Shown piece by piece: positions 47,680 through 55,537 of a DNA stretch of 64,000 nt (the stretch's first letter is position 1; each line of letters opens with the position of its first letter). Origin of the DNA: Lachnospiraceae bacterium (GTDB lineage Bacteria; Bacillota; Clostridia; Lachnospirales; Lachnospiraceae); NCBI GenBank assembly GCA_031272985.1, contig JAISSU010000003.1, forward strand, positions 48,454 through 112,453. The letters are read 5' to 3'. A program made the position numbers and the translations under genes. The notes under the pieces are model-generated. The model ran no database searches. It saw nothing but the letters and a program-made list of their open reading frames with translations, and was not told the DNA's origin.

Positions 47680-48582
47680 ATGAAAATTGCGTTTGATGTT
47701 GATGTATTAGCGAAGCAGATGGGCATCAATGACATGGTCCATCAGGTGGCTGACTGGGGATATAAATATATTGAGCAGTCCCCGCACCCAAGAATTAATC
47801 CGTTTTACAAGCATCCTTTATTCTCTAAGGATTGCGAGGCTGAATATAGAAAAGCTCTAAGAGAGACAGGTGTGGAAATAAGCTCTTTTATAGTTGTCTA
47901 TCGCTGGTCGGGACCCACTGAAGAGCAAAGGCAGATGGCCATTGCCAATTGGAAGAAAATCATTGAGATTGCAGTTAATATGGGAGTTCAGGTAATTAAT
48001 ACTGAATTATCAGGCGACCCGAAGCAGCAGGAAATCTGCAACGGAATGTGGTTTCGTTCTATGGAGGAATTGCTTCCTTTGTTCGAAAAAGAAGGAATAA
48101 GAGTCGAAATCCAATCGCATCCTTATGATTTCTGCGAACTGAATGATGAAACTGTGGATATGGTAAAGAGCTTCCGCTCGGATAATATCGGTTATGTATA
48201 TTCCAGTCCACATGGATTTTTCTATGACAAAGGAAAAGGTGATGTGAGACATATGCTTGAATACGCAGGAGATTGCCTAAGTCACGTACTATTTGCTGAT
48301 ACATTTAATCAGGAAAGAGACTGCCGTTACATAGTGAATCCGCCTTGGCTCGGTCCCACAGATGCGGTGGTACACCAGCATCTGGCGATGGGCGAAGGCG
48401 ACGTCGATTTCGAAGGAATCTTTGATATCCTTAGGAAAATGGACTTCGCCAATAAGAAATTCAAGGTGGGCGGCGAAACCATAGCCTGCGTGAGCTATTT
48501 CGGATTCCCTGACAAAATGCAAATCCAAGCCCCGGAAGCGCGAATCCGGATAGAAAAAGAGCTACTGGGTGGGGAATTATAA
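47680..48582 (+). CDS. Sugar phosphate isomerase/epimerase-like TIM barrel
   Basis: A 300-aa protein of the AP-endonuclease-2/xylose isomerase-like TIM-barrel family. Motifs such as VQVINTELSGDP, IRVEIQSHPYDF, SHVLFADTFNQ and VDFEGIFDILRKM carry the acidic and histidine residues that bind a metal in this fold. Substrates in the family range from inositol derivatives to keto sugars, so the reaction here is not assigned. AGGTGAG precedes the ATG. It has no carbohydrate operon around it and is followed by a decayed transposase-like gene. Confidence 0.82.
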   Translation: MKIAFDVDVLAKQMGINDMVHQVADWGYKYIEQSPHPRINPFYKHPLFSKDCEAEYRKALRETGVEISSFIVVYRWSGPTEEQRQMAIANWKKIIEIAVNMGVQVINTELSGDPKQQEICNGMWFRSMEELLPLFEKEGIRVEIQSHPYDFCELNDETVDMVKSFRSDNIGYVYSSPHGFFYDKGKGDVRHMLEYAGDCLSHVLFADTFNQERDCRYIVNPPWLGPTDAVVHQHLAMGEGDVDFEGIFDILRKMDFANKKFKVGGETIACVSYFGFPDKMQIQAPEARIRIEKELLGGEL

Positions 48583-48982
48583 AGACTTGAGTTCCTATAA
48601 AGTTTACAGTATGCCAAGGATTGCGGCAGGAAAGCTGGATTTGGAAGTTGAAGTATACAATATTAACAAAGGTTGCAATGAAGAGCTCATAAAGGGAAGT
48701 AAATACCTGACCGGATATGTAACATTTGAGTCAATTGTTGCGAATGAGATCCAACAGAACAAGAAGAAGCTCGATGAGGCTTTCAAAATTGCCTACAAGT
48801 ATTGCGAAGAGCATAAGATAATTGCTGAATTCCTACGACGGCACCTTTCGGAGGTACAAAATATGTTGTACACAGAATTTGACATGTCCCGAGCTTGGGG
48901 TAATCACGCCCACCGAAGCCAGAGCGCTCATCGGGCAGTAAGACAAGACGCAACAGGGTTAACACCCACTAAGTTGATGTAA
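48569..48982 (+). pseudogene. Rpn/PD-(D/E)XK transposase-family remnant
   Basis: The frame reads YKVYSMPRI, which resembles the first half of Rpn-family recombination-promoting nucleases, joined directly to KLDLEVEVYNINKGCNEELI and KLDEAFKIAYKYCEEHKIIAEFLRRHLSEV, which resemble the conserved C-terminal half. The catalytic core between them is missing, so an internal deletion has occurred. After EFDMSRAW the frame runs into unrelated sequence. No ribosome site is seen, and the frame begins inside the upstream gene. It is a scar of a mobile gene family beside the nitrogenase-like operon. Confidence 0.6.
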
Positions 48983-49069
48983 TCAGCGGTGATAGCTAAA
49001 TCGTCGGAGATTTTGTATGACTGGTTAATGCTGGGAATATCCACAATGAAAGACGATCTGTATCACCAT

Positions 49070-49116
49070 CTTCTTCGCTCCGGCTATAAGAGCATCCGGC
49101 GGCTTTTTATTTTTTA
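49070..49116 (+). terminator. Weak terminator candidate before the Cys leader
   Basis: A short CCGG...CCGG stem (49078-49081 with 49096-49099) is followed by GGCTTTTTATTTTTT. The stem is short, so this is tentative. The stretch 48983-49138 shows nothing else. Confidence 0.35.
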
Positions 49117-49138
49117 CAAAATTTTTTTGTGAATTTAC

Positions 49139-49167
49139 TTGACAAGTTTGAAGTATTAATATATAAA
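49139..49167 (+). promoter_or_regulatory. Promoter of the nitrogenase-like operon
   Basis: TTGACA at 49139-49144 and TATAAA at 49162-49167 have a 17-base spacer. Transcription should start near 49174, giving a leader of about 300 nt before the NifH-like gene. Confidence 0.85.
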
Positions 49168-49220
49168 TACATAGTAAACAGATAAGAATAATGGTGATAA
49201 CGTGAAAGGAAACTATCCTT

Positions 49221-49331
49221 ATGTGGTTTTTTGGCAAGTGTCTCACAGGTGTAAAGAACGTTAATGAATGCTGTTGTTGCAGCATTTGTTGTTGTATGCG
49301 GATATCGACCTTGGAGGGGCTTATTGCGTAA
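49221..49331 (+). CDS. Cys-rich leader peptide (attenuator ORF)
   Basis: A 36-codon ORF beginning MWFFGKCLTGVKNVNE and then CCCCSICCC at residues 17-25, with eight cysteines in total, ending STLEGLIA. GAAAGGA (49204-49210) is a ribosome site ten bases upstream of the ATG; it may be partly masked by a small AAGGA/TCCTT hairpin. The stop at 49329-49331 lies just beyond the 5' arm of an antiterminator, and the terminator follows 25 bases later. I infer that it is a sensor of cysteinyl-tRNA supply and not a functional protein. The same TGT/TTG-rich DNA gives Leu and Val runs in the other frames, so the Cys reading depends on this start and on the RNA structure. Confidence 0.7.
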   Translation: MWFFGKCLTGVKNVNECCCCSICCCMRISTLEGLIA

Positions 49332-49372
49332 GGAGTATCTTTAAGTTAGTATGGCAAAAGCGCCCTGGTCGA
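49305..49372 (+). promoter_or_regulatory. Antiterminator of the Cys leader
   Basis: TCGACC (49305-49310) pairs with GGTCGA (49367-49372), and GGGGCTT (49316-49322) pairs with AAGC(G)CCC (49358-49365) with one bulged G: 13 base pairs in two helices. This structure consumes the 5' arm of the terminator, so the two are mutually exclusive. Its 5' strand lies within the last codons of the leader ORF, where a ribosome reaching the stop would mask it. Confidence 0.65.
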
Positions 49373-49400
49373 AAACGGCTTTCGGGCGTTTTCTTATTTT
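49357..49400 (+). terminator. Intrinsic terminator of the Cys leader
   Basis: AAAGCGCCC (49357-49365) pairs with GGGCGTTTT (49384-49392), with an inner GTCG-AAAA-CGGC hairpin, followed by CTTATTTT. It lies 72 bases before the NifH-like start and within the same transcript as the operon promoter. Confidence 0.85.
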
Positions 49401-49472
49401 AAGGGTCAGGCTAAGTGTAGACGGGCGGGGTTGCTCCCTGACTCATTACAGAAAGTAGGAGGAATCAAAAAG

Positions 49473-50351
49473 GTGTCTAAGAAGATCAAACAGATTGCTA
49501 TTTACGGGAAAGGAGGTATAGGTAAATCCACTACAACGAGTAATCTTTCGGCAGCTCTTTCCGAAGCCGGTTATAAGGTCATGCAGTTTGGTTGCGATCC
49601 GAAATCCGACAGCACGAATACCTTAAGGGGCGGCACATATATTCCGACTGTTCTGGATACCTTGCGAGAAAAGGGCTCCGTAAATGCACATGATGTTATT
49701 TTCGAAGGATACAATGGTATTTACTGTGTCGAGGCAGGCGGTCCGGCGCCGGGTGTGGGATGCGCCGGAAGAGGAATCATTACTGCGGTTGAACTTTTCA
49801 AACAACAAAAGATCTTTGATGAGCTGGATTTGGATTTTGTTATTTACGACGTATTGGGGGACGTGGTCTGCGGCGGTTTCGCAGTCCCAATAAGAGAGGG
49901 AATTGCGCAGCATGTCTTTACGGTCTCGAGCGGGGATTTTATGTCAATATATGCAAGCAATAATCTATTTAAAGGAATTAAAAAATACAGCAACAGCGGC
50001 GGGGCATTGCTAGGAGGAATTATTGCAAATTCCATAAATCAGGGTTATTCGCGGGATATTGTGGATGATTTCGCCGAAAGGACAAAGACGAAGATTATGC
50101 AATATGTACCCCGTTCTATTACGGTAACGCAATCAGAGTTAAAAGGCAAAACGACGATAGAAGCGGCGCCGGATTCCGAGCAGGCAGGTGTCTATAGGGA
50201 ATTGGCGTCTCGAATCGCGCAGCATGAAACAAGCAGCAGCCCGCACCCACTGGAATTGGACGAATTAAGAGCTTGGGCAGCTACGTGGAGCGACAAACTC
50301 CTTGAACTGGAAAGCGGAGTCGTGGTAGGCGGAGAAAAAGCGGGAATCTAG
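49473..50351 (+). CDS. NifH-like iron protein
   Basis: The protein is a nitrogenase-type reductase component that would pass electrons to a NifDK-like partner using ATP. The P-loop is [15 protein letters not shown] (residues 11-25), switch region GCDPKSDST (40-48), and the [4Fe-4S] ligands are Cys97 in VGCAGRGI and Cys133 in [13 protein letters not shown], at almost the same positions as in classical NifH. Start is GTG at 49473 with AGGAGG ten bases upstream; the frame extends further 5' but overlaps the leader. The switch motif reads DPKSDST, not the usual DPKADST, a sign of a NifH-like clade. At 292 aa it is full length. It is first in the operon after the Cys attenuator. Confidence 0.93.
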   Translation: MSKKIKQIAIYGKGGIGKSTTTSNLSAALSEAGYKVMQFGCDPKSDSTNTLRGGTYIPTVLDTLREKGSVNAHDVIFEGYNGIYCVEAGGPAPGVGCAGRGIITAVELFKQQKIFDELDLDFVIYDVLGDVVCGGFAVPIREGIAQHVFTVSSGDFMSIYASNNLFKGIKKYSNSGGALLGGIIANSINQGYSRDIVDDFAERTKTKIMQYVPRSITVTQSELKGKTTIEAAPDSEQAGVYRELASRIAQHETSSSPHPLELDELRAWAATWSDKLLELESGVVVGGEKAGI

Positions 50352-50361
50352 GGGAATCAAC

Positions 50362-51549
50362 ATGAAATTAGCATTTGCGGCAAACGACGAAGTGTTCGTA
50401 TCTCAACATTTCGGACACTCAAGAAAATTCGTGATAGCCGAGCTTGACGATAGTACTTATGAATACAATATTGCCGAGGTCAGAATTAACGATGCACCTT
50501 GTTCGGTGGGTGAGCATGATCCTGAGAAATTCGAGAAAAGTATTGCGCTCGTTTCTGATTGTAGGGCGTTGTTTGCGGTAAAGGTAGGTAATTTTGCGGC
50601 TTCCCGTCTTTCCGGGAACGGTACGCAGGTGCTTGAAAGACCCGGATACATTAAGGATCTGATTGGCGATTATGTTAAGTACTTGAAACGCCAACATAGG
50701 CCGAACTTCGGGGGAATGAAACGACGCGACGTGATAGATGATCATCCGTGTTTTTCCTCAAAAGCACACAATACAAAAGGGCGACTTCATCTGCCGGTGA
50801 GCCCGAAGTGCAATATACAGTGCAGATTTTGTACAAGGGCCAATAATACAGACGAAAACAGACCGGGAGTGGCTGCGGGGATACTAAAGCCCGAAGAAGC
50901 GGTAGAAACAGTTAAAAGAGCATTAGAGCTGTGTCCGCAGATTTCTGTGGTGGGGATAGCAGGTCCCGGAGATACATTAGCAGATGATAATGCGATAAGA
51001 GCATTTGAAGAAGTGCATAAGGCATATCCCGAACTCATAAAGTGTCTGTCCACAAATGGACTGAATCTCCCCGGGAAAGCAGACAGACTTTATGAAGTGG
51101 GCGTGAGGACTATAACGGTAACGGTAAATGCAATAGATCCCGAAACACTTAAAGGCGTAGTCTCCTGGGTAAAAGACGGACGAGATTTAATTAAAGCTCA
51201 GTTGCAGGGAATAAGGGAATGCGCCGAAAAAGGAATGGTGGTAAAGGTAAATACGGTATTGATTCCCGGAGTTAATGATAATAGCATAGCAAAGATCGCA
51301 AGAGTGGTAAAAGAAGCGGGAGCAACCAGACACAATATCATACCATTGATACCGCAAAACGAATTTGCAGGCGTGGCACCGCCTACTTGCGAACAGATAG
51401 AAAAAGCCAGAATGGAGGCAGGAAAATACATTGAAGAATTCAGACATTGTAAACATTGTAGAGCGGATGCCTGCGGGATACCGGGTATCAGTGATGTGTC
51501 GAAGGAATTATATAAAGGGCGCGAGCTTGAAACTTTCTCGCACGGCTAA
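50362..51549 (+). CDS. NifB-like radical SAM protein with N-terminal NifX domain
   Basis: NifB makes NifB-co, the 8Fe-9S-carbide core of nitrogenase cofactors. Residues 1-110 form a NifX/NafY-like domain (KLAFAANDEVFVSQHFGHSR). The radical SAM part starts at DHPCFSSKAHNTKGRLHLPV and carries the cluster motif CNIQCRFC (Cys150, 154, 157). The C-terminal CKHCRADACGIPG matches the NifB extra-cluster motif. The NifX domain lies before the radical SAM domain, whereas fused NifB forms usually have it after. The presence of NifB strongly implies a large carbide-type cofactor in the partner NifDK-like protein. The ATG lies 11 bases after the NifH-like stop. Confidence 0.92.
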   Translation: MKLAFAANDEVFVSQHFGHSRKFVIAELDDSTYEYNIAEVRINDAPCSVGEHDPEKFEKSIALVSDCRALFAVKVGNFAASRLSGNGTQVLERPGYIKDLIGDYVKYLKRQHRPNFGGMKRRDVIDDHPCFSSKAHNTKGRLHLPVSPKCNIQCRFCTRANNTDENRPGVAAGILKPEEAVETVKRALELCPQISVVGIAGPGDTLADDNAIRAFEEVHKAYPELIKCLSTNGLNLPGKADRLYEVGVRTITVTVNAIDPETLKGVVSWVKDGRDLIKAQLQGIRECAEKGMVVKVNTVLIPGVNDNSIAKIARVVKEAGATRHNIIPLIPQNEFAGVAPPTCEQIEKARMEAGKYIEEFRHCKHCRADACGIPGISDVSKELYKGRELETFSHG

Positions 51550-51667
51550 ATATTGCGGCAGATGCTGTATCTGTAAAGGTTGCGACAAAGAATACATCTG
51601 CAGAATAATGAAAAAGATTATTTACTTCTTTGGGGAGGATACGCATGAGCTTAAAATATGCCGGTAG
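51527..51667 (+). CDS. Small Cys-rich ORF overlapping NifB-like and cysK
   Basis: Reading from TTG at 51527 gives a 46-aa peptide with the cluster [18 protein letters not shown] and another Cys near the end. AAGGG precedes the TTG by seven bases. It overlaps the last codons of the NifB-like gene and the first eight codons of cysK, so its translation would pass over the cysK ribosome site. It may be a small metal-binding protein or a Cys-codon device coupled to cysK; it may also be a chance frame. No family is recognised. Confidence 0.4.
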   Translation: MKLSRTAKYCGRCCICKGCDKEYICRIMKKIIYFFGEDTHELKICR

Positions 51668-52583
51668 TTTAACTGAATTAATTGGAAATACGCCGCTTCT
51701 GAATCCGCAAAGATTCCTTAAATCGCATGAGGTTGACTTTGAGGGCTTGTATCTGAAGCTTGAATATTTTAATCCGCTCGGAAGCGTAAAAGACAGGATT
51801 GCATTTGCAATGATAGAGGACGCTGAAAAGAGCGGAGCCCTATTGCCGGGCGGCACAATAATAGAACCTACGAGCGGTAATACGGGGATAGGAATCGCTT
51901 TTGTGGCGGCATCGAGAGGATACAAGGTGATACTCACAATGCCTGAGACAATGAGCATTGAGAGGCGTACTCTCGTTAAAGCACTGGGTGCGGATGTGTT
52001 CTTAACCCCAGGTGTGGATGGTATGAAAGGAGCTGTCAGAAAGGCTGAGGAGCTTTCGTCTTTGGTGCCCGACAGTATTATATTACAACAGTTTGAAAAC
52101 CCCGCGAATCCGAAAATTCACTATGAAAAGACCGCGGAAGAAATCTGGAATGATACAGAAGGAAAGGTCGATATTTTTATCGCGGGAGTAGGAACGGGCG
52201 GAACTGTAACCGGAGTAGGAGAGAATCTTAAAGAGAAGAATCCGGACATTAAGGTAATTGCCGTGGAGCCTTTTGAGTCGCCTGTACTCTCGGGTGGTCA
52301 GCCCGGTCCTCACAAAATTCAGGGAATAGGTGCGGGTTTTGTGCCACTCGTATATAAGAGCGAAATAATTGACGAAGTCTTTACAGTACGCTCACAAGAG
52401 GCGATAGATACCTCAAGGGAACTTGGAAGGACAGAAGGGCTTTTAGTGGGGATATCGTCGGGAGCCGCAGCTTTTGCGGCATTAGCGGTAGCGAGAAGAT
52501 CAGAAAACGCAGGGAAGAATATAGTTGTGATTATGCCGGATACCGGCGAGAGGTATTTATCCACGGTATTATATCAATACTGA
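51645..52583 (+). CDS. cysK: Cysteine synthase (O-acetylserine sulfhydrylase)
   Basis: The PLP enzyme makes cysteine from O-acetylserine and sulfide. PLP-lysine motif [16 protein letters not shown], the substrate loop [13 protein letters not shown], phosphate-binding [13 protein letters not shown] and the C-terminal [12 protein letters not shown] are present. The ATG at 51645 is chosen because GGGGAGG lies six bases upstream. Its place inside a nitrogenase-like operon and downstream of a Cys-codon attenuator suggests that the operon supplies sulfide or thiol for cysteine synthesis. Length is 312 aa. Confidence 0.95.
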   Translation: MSLKYAGSLTELIGNTPLLNPQRFLKSHEVDFEGLYLKLEYFNPLGSVKDRIAFAMIEDAEKSGALLPGGTIIEPTSGNTGIGIAFVAASRGYKVILTMPETMSIERRTLVKALGADVFLTPGVDGMKGAVRKAEELSSLVPDSIILQQFENPANPKIHYEKTAEEIWNDTEGKVDIFIAGVGTGGTVTGVGENLKEKNPDIKVIAVEPFESPVLSGGQPGPHKIQGIGAGFVPLVYKSEIIDEVFTVRSQEAIDTSRELGRTEGLLVGISSGAAAFAALAVARRSENAGKNIVVIMPDTGERYLSTVLYQY

Positions 52584-52633
52584 GACGACTTTTGTTTTGC
52601 GGATTTGGATTTGTAATATTAGTCATTAATGCG

Positions 52634-52648
52634 TCTAATCGGATTAGA
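52634..52648 (+). promoter_or_regulatory. Perfect palindrome before the NifK-like gene
   Basis: TCTAATC-G-GATTAGA is a 7-1-7 perfect palindrome in the 86-base gap between cysK and the NifK-like gene. It may be an operator or a short RNA hairpin. Confidence 0.4.
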
Positions 52649-52669
52649 AGGAATTTATGGGAGGGTAAT

Positions 52670-53977
52670 ATGTCGGATTTTATAGAACGTCCACGCACTG
52701 CTTGTGCGCTCGCCGGAGCATTAGCTGTTATAGGTAATCTGCCGGATGTCGTGCCGATTGTGCATACTTCATTGGGATGCGGGGGCAATCTTGCTAATTC
52801 TGTCGCATTCGGAAGCGGATATCTCGGAGGTGGGTATTGTAACGGCGGCCAAGCCCCATCAACCGGCGTAACAGAAACTGAAATAGTCTTTGGAGGTACT
52901 GACAGATTAAGTGAGCAAATCAAGAATACGCTGGAATTAATCGAAGCAAAGCTCTATGTCGTAGCCACAGGATGTATGACTGAGATGATAGGCGATGATA
53001 CGTCCGGTACGGTGAGCACATTTATTGACGAAGGTTATCCGATTGTCGCGGTGAGCACGCCGAGTTTTAAGGGAGACAGCTATCATGGTTACGACATTGT
53101 CCTCGATGGAATTTTCAATAAATTCGTGCCTGTTGAAAAAGAAAAAGACCATAAATTGGTCAATATTTTCGGGCTCGTTCCAGGATACGACCCTTTCTTT
53201 CGGGGGGATTTGGAGGAAATAGCAAAGCTACTTAAATCGCTGGGACTAAGAGTCAATACATTTTTTACTCCTGACCAGACCTTTGAGAATATTATTTCGG
53301 CATCGAAGGCGTCTTTGAACATTGTTTTTTCAAGAGTCTGGGGAGTAGAATTTGCGGAAAAATTCAAAGAACGCCATGGAACACCTTATCAGATAAGTGA
53401 TTTACCCATTGGTCCCGAAGCGACTGATAAATTTATTAGTGATATAGGTGAGAAATTTGCTCTTAGCCCGGATGAAGTAATTGAAAATGGCAATAAAGAA
53501 TTTTACGGTTATTTTGAGAGATGCGCCGATGCTTTTTGTGATCAGGATTTAAAATCATATGCGATTACTGTTACGAATTCGAACTATGCTATTCCGGTGT
53601 CACGATTTATCTCTACTGAAATGGGATGGGTGCTTACAGACAGCTTCGTGACGGATAAACTCACCGATTCCCAAAAAGAAGCGTTAAAGAGTGAAATACC
53701 TTTGATATTTTTGACAGGAGTCACTGAGATTGCAAAAGCTATAAACACTAATCATCCCAGAAATAGGGCGCAGAGATATTTCGATGATTTATCACCTCTA
53801 TATATTATCGGAAGCACGTTGGAAAAAAGAACGGCCACAGCACGTGGAGCTAAGCATATGTCAGTCAGCTTCCCCGCTTATGACAGGTTCATCACTGACA
53901 GAGGTTATGCCGGGTATCGCGGTGGGCTGCATTTATTTGAAGATTTGATAAGTCAATTTATGTCAGTGAAATCGTAA
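52670..53977 (+). CDS. NifK-like nitrogenase component beta subunit
   Basis: The protein aligns by eye with NifK, not NifD. The three P-cluster cysteines are seen at Cys12 (TACALAGALAVIG, compare C-x-P-L-G-A), Cys37 (HTSLGCGGNLA) and Cys102 (ATGCMTEMIGDD). The VFGGTDRLSEQI motif between them is also conserved. No cofactor cysteine is present in the later LNIVFSRVWGVEFAEKF region, as expected for a beta subunit. The ATG at 52670 has GGGAGGG six bases upstream. At 435 aa it is shorter than most NifK proteins. It pairs with the NifD-like gene 25 bases downstream; here beta precedes alpha. Confidence 0.88.
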   Translation: MSDFIERPRTACALAGALAVIGNLPDVVPIVHTSLGCGGNLANSVAFGSGYLGGGYCNGGQAPSTGVTETEIVFGGTDRLSEQIKNTLELIEAKLYVVATGCMTEMIGDDTSGTVSTFIDEGYPIVAVSTPSFKGDSYHGYDIVLDGIFNKFVPVEKEKDHKLVNIFGLVPGYDPFFRGDLEEIAKLLKSLGLRVNTFFTPDQTFENIISASKASLNIVFSRVWGVEFAEKFKERHGTPYQISDLPIGPEATDKFISDIGEKFALSPDEVIENGNKEFYGYFERCADAFCDQDLKSYAITVTNSNYAIPVSRFISTEMGWVLTDSFVTDKLTDSQKEALKSEIPLIFLTGVTEIAKAINTNHPRNRAQRYFDDLSPLYIIGSTLEKRTATARGAKHMSVSFPAYDRFITDRGYAGYRGGLHLFEDLISQFMSVKS

Positions 53978-54002
53978 TGAAAGTATAAATGAGGGACAAA
54001 AG

Positions 54003-55520
54003 ATGTCATATTATGAGCAAAATGTACCTCCGGTACGGGATACAAGACTGAAAATGGGAGATTCTTATTCGGGTTGCGCCTGCGATTTAGTCGAATGCGG
54101 CAGATCGGGTTGTTTACTTTCGCAAGGGCGCGGATTCTGGCAGGCTAATGCGTGTCAGATGGCACTGAGTCTAATGATGGCGACCACGGTGGAAAATTCG
54201 GCTATCGTGATGCACGCCCCGGGAGGATGCGGCGCGTTATTACATTCACTTTCGGTTTCGAGTGCAAAAGGAAAGGCTCAAAGAGGAAAAGCTCCGCTTA
54301 CAGTACCATGGATTTCAACAAATCTGACGGAAGCAGATGTCATAGGCGGAGGAGAGAGAAAACTTCGCGAAACTATTGAATTCGCTGACAAGGAATTCCG
54401 TCCGGAAATAATATTTGTAGTCGTCACGTGTGCTCCGAGCATTATCGGTGACGATGTAGAGGAGGTGGTCAGGCAAGCGCGAACGCACGTATCTGCGGAC
54501 GTAGTAAGCCTTCACTGTCCGGGATTTCGAAGCAGGGTAGTTGCGAGTGCTTATGACACCTTTTACCACGGTATTTTGAGGGGACTGAAACTTTCGCCCA
54601 CACCATGGGTGGATTTCAGACCTATTAATTCGGCTGATCCGGACGGGGAATTATTTCAGAAAAAATATCTTTACCAAAAGAGCCATACGGTAAATATCTG
54701 GAATGCCACGAGTATCGGACCCGGTGATGAAAAAGAAGTGGAAAGACTGCTTAACGCATTGGGATTAAAGGTAAGATTCTTTGCCGAATATTCATCTCGA
54801 GATGAATTCAGACTGGTAACCGAAGCCGCGCTTAATGTCAGTATGTGCAATGTCCATGACGATTATATGCTTAAATACTTAGAAGAAAAATTCGGAATGC
54901 CTTATGTGATTGCCGGAATGCCTATAGGTTTTGAGCATACAAGAAGATGGATCCTTCAGATTGCGAAGCATTTTAATTTAGAGAAAGAGGCAATTGCCTT
55001 AATTGATTCTGAAGAAGCTGTTGCCAAAAAGGCAATCGAACCATTTGTTGCACAAATCAAGGGGAAAAGTGTCTTGATGTGCGGCGGAGTGGTTAGAGTA
55101 GGCTCAGAATCAACAGCGCTTAAAGAACTGGGGCTGAAAGTCTTGAGTATTCGCGCATACCATTACGATGAAGGGGCCGAAGAAATATTTGAGGATGTCG
55201 CCGAAAATCTACCTGATACACCTGTGGCGGTAAGCAATCAGATTTTTGAAATGACACACCAGATAAAAATGTTGAAACCCGATTTAGTTATATCACATAA
55301 CGGTACACAAGGATACATTGCGAAACTGGGAGTGCCCTCAATACAGCTTTTTAATGCTGACGGAACATTTTTCGCCTACAACGGTATTTACCAGATTCTG
55401 AGACGAATAGTGTTTGAGTTTAAAAACACCTCATACCGTGACAGATTAGCAAGGCATATCAAATTGCCCTACAAGAAAAGTTACTTTGAGGAAGATGCGT
55501 TCAAGTACATTAAAAAATAA
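54003..55520 (+). CDS. NifD-like nitrogenase component alpha subunit
   Basis: P-cluster cysteines are seen at Cys51 (NACQMALSLMM), Cys76 (APGGCGALL) and Cys143 (VVTCAPSIIGDD). HCPGFRSRVV matches the NifD C-E-G-F-R region. Cys282 in LNVSMCNVHDDYMLKYLEEKFG matches the cofactor cysteine (Cys275 of Azotobacter NifD). The cofactor histidine (His442) aligns with Phe450 in LGVPSIQLFNADGT. The N-terminus adds Cys25, 27, 32 and 37. These features suggest a P-cluster plus a large carbide-type cofactor held differently from FeMo-co. No NifE, NifN or NifV gene is present, so homocitrate is unlikely. Confidence 0.88.
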   Translation: MSYYEQNVPPVRDTRLKMGDSYSGCACDLVECGRSGCLLSQGRGFWQANACQMALSLMMATTVENSAIVMHAPGGCGALLHSLSVSSAKGKAQRGKAPLTVPWISTNLTEADVIGGGERKLRETIEFADKEFRPEIIFVVVTCAPSIIGDDVEEVVRQARTHVSADVVSLHCPGFRSRVVASAYDTFYHGILRGLKLSPTPWVDFRPINSADPDGELFQKKYLYQKSHTVNIWNATSIGPGDEKEVERLLNALGLKVRFFAEYSSRDEFRLVTEAALNVSMCNVHDDYMLKYLEEKFGMPYVIAGMPIGFEHTRRWILQIAKHFNLEKEAIALIDSEEAVAKKAIEPFVAQIKGKSVLMCGGVVRVGSESTALKELGLKVLSIRAYHYDEGAEEIFEDVAENLPDTPVAVSNQIFEMTHQIKMLKPDLVISHNGTQGYIAKLGVPSIQLFNADGTFFAYNGIYQILRRIVFEFKNTSYRDRLARHIKLPYKKSYFEEDAFKYIKK

Positions 55521-55537
55521 CCGGAAGGAGCTTTATT

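Noticed and set aside
48885..48960. Out-of-frame segment reading LGVITPTEARALIGQ, similar to phage portal tails.
   Set aside because: Only about 19 residues before a stop, with no start or supporting neighbours.
49202..49264. A 20-codon frame from GTG 49202 with VVFWQVSHRCKER, resembling a radical SAM N-terminus (W-x-V-T-x-R-C-N).
   Set aside because: It stops before any CxxxCxxC motif, overlaps the better-supported Cys leader ORF, and no continuation was found in other frames. Treated as chance.
49174..49400. T-box or SAM riboswitch in the operon leader.
   Set aside because: No T-box AGGGTGG-type sequence and no SAM-I core were seen. The Cys leader peptide with alternative stems explains the terminator better.
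51187..51456. Minus-strand ORFs opposite the NifB-like gene.
   Set aside because: No start signals or domain content; consistent with shadows of the real gene.
49473..55520. True dinitrogenase gene cluster.
   Set aside because: NifE, NifN and NifV are absent, the cofactor His aligns with Phe, and the neighbours are sulfur genes. Nitrogen fixation cannot be excluded without assay but is not supported.
49473..55520. Protochlorophyllide/chlorophyllide reductase or F430 (CfbCD) type system.
   Set aside because: Those systems have no NifB and keep fewer cluster ligands. Here NifB is present and the P-cluster set and cofactor Cys are complete.
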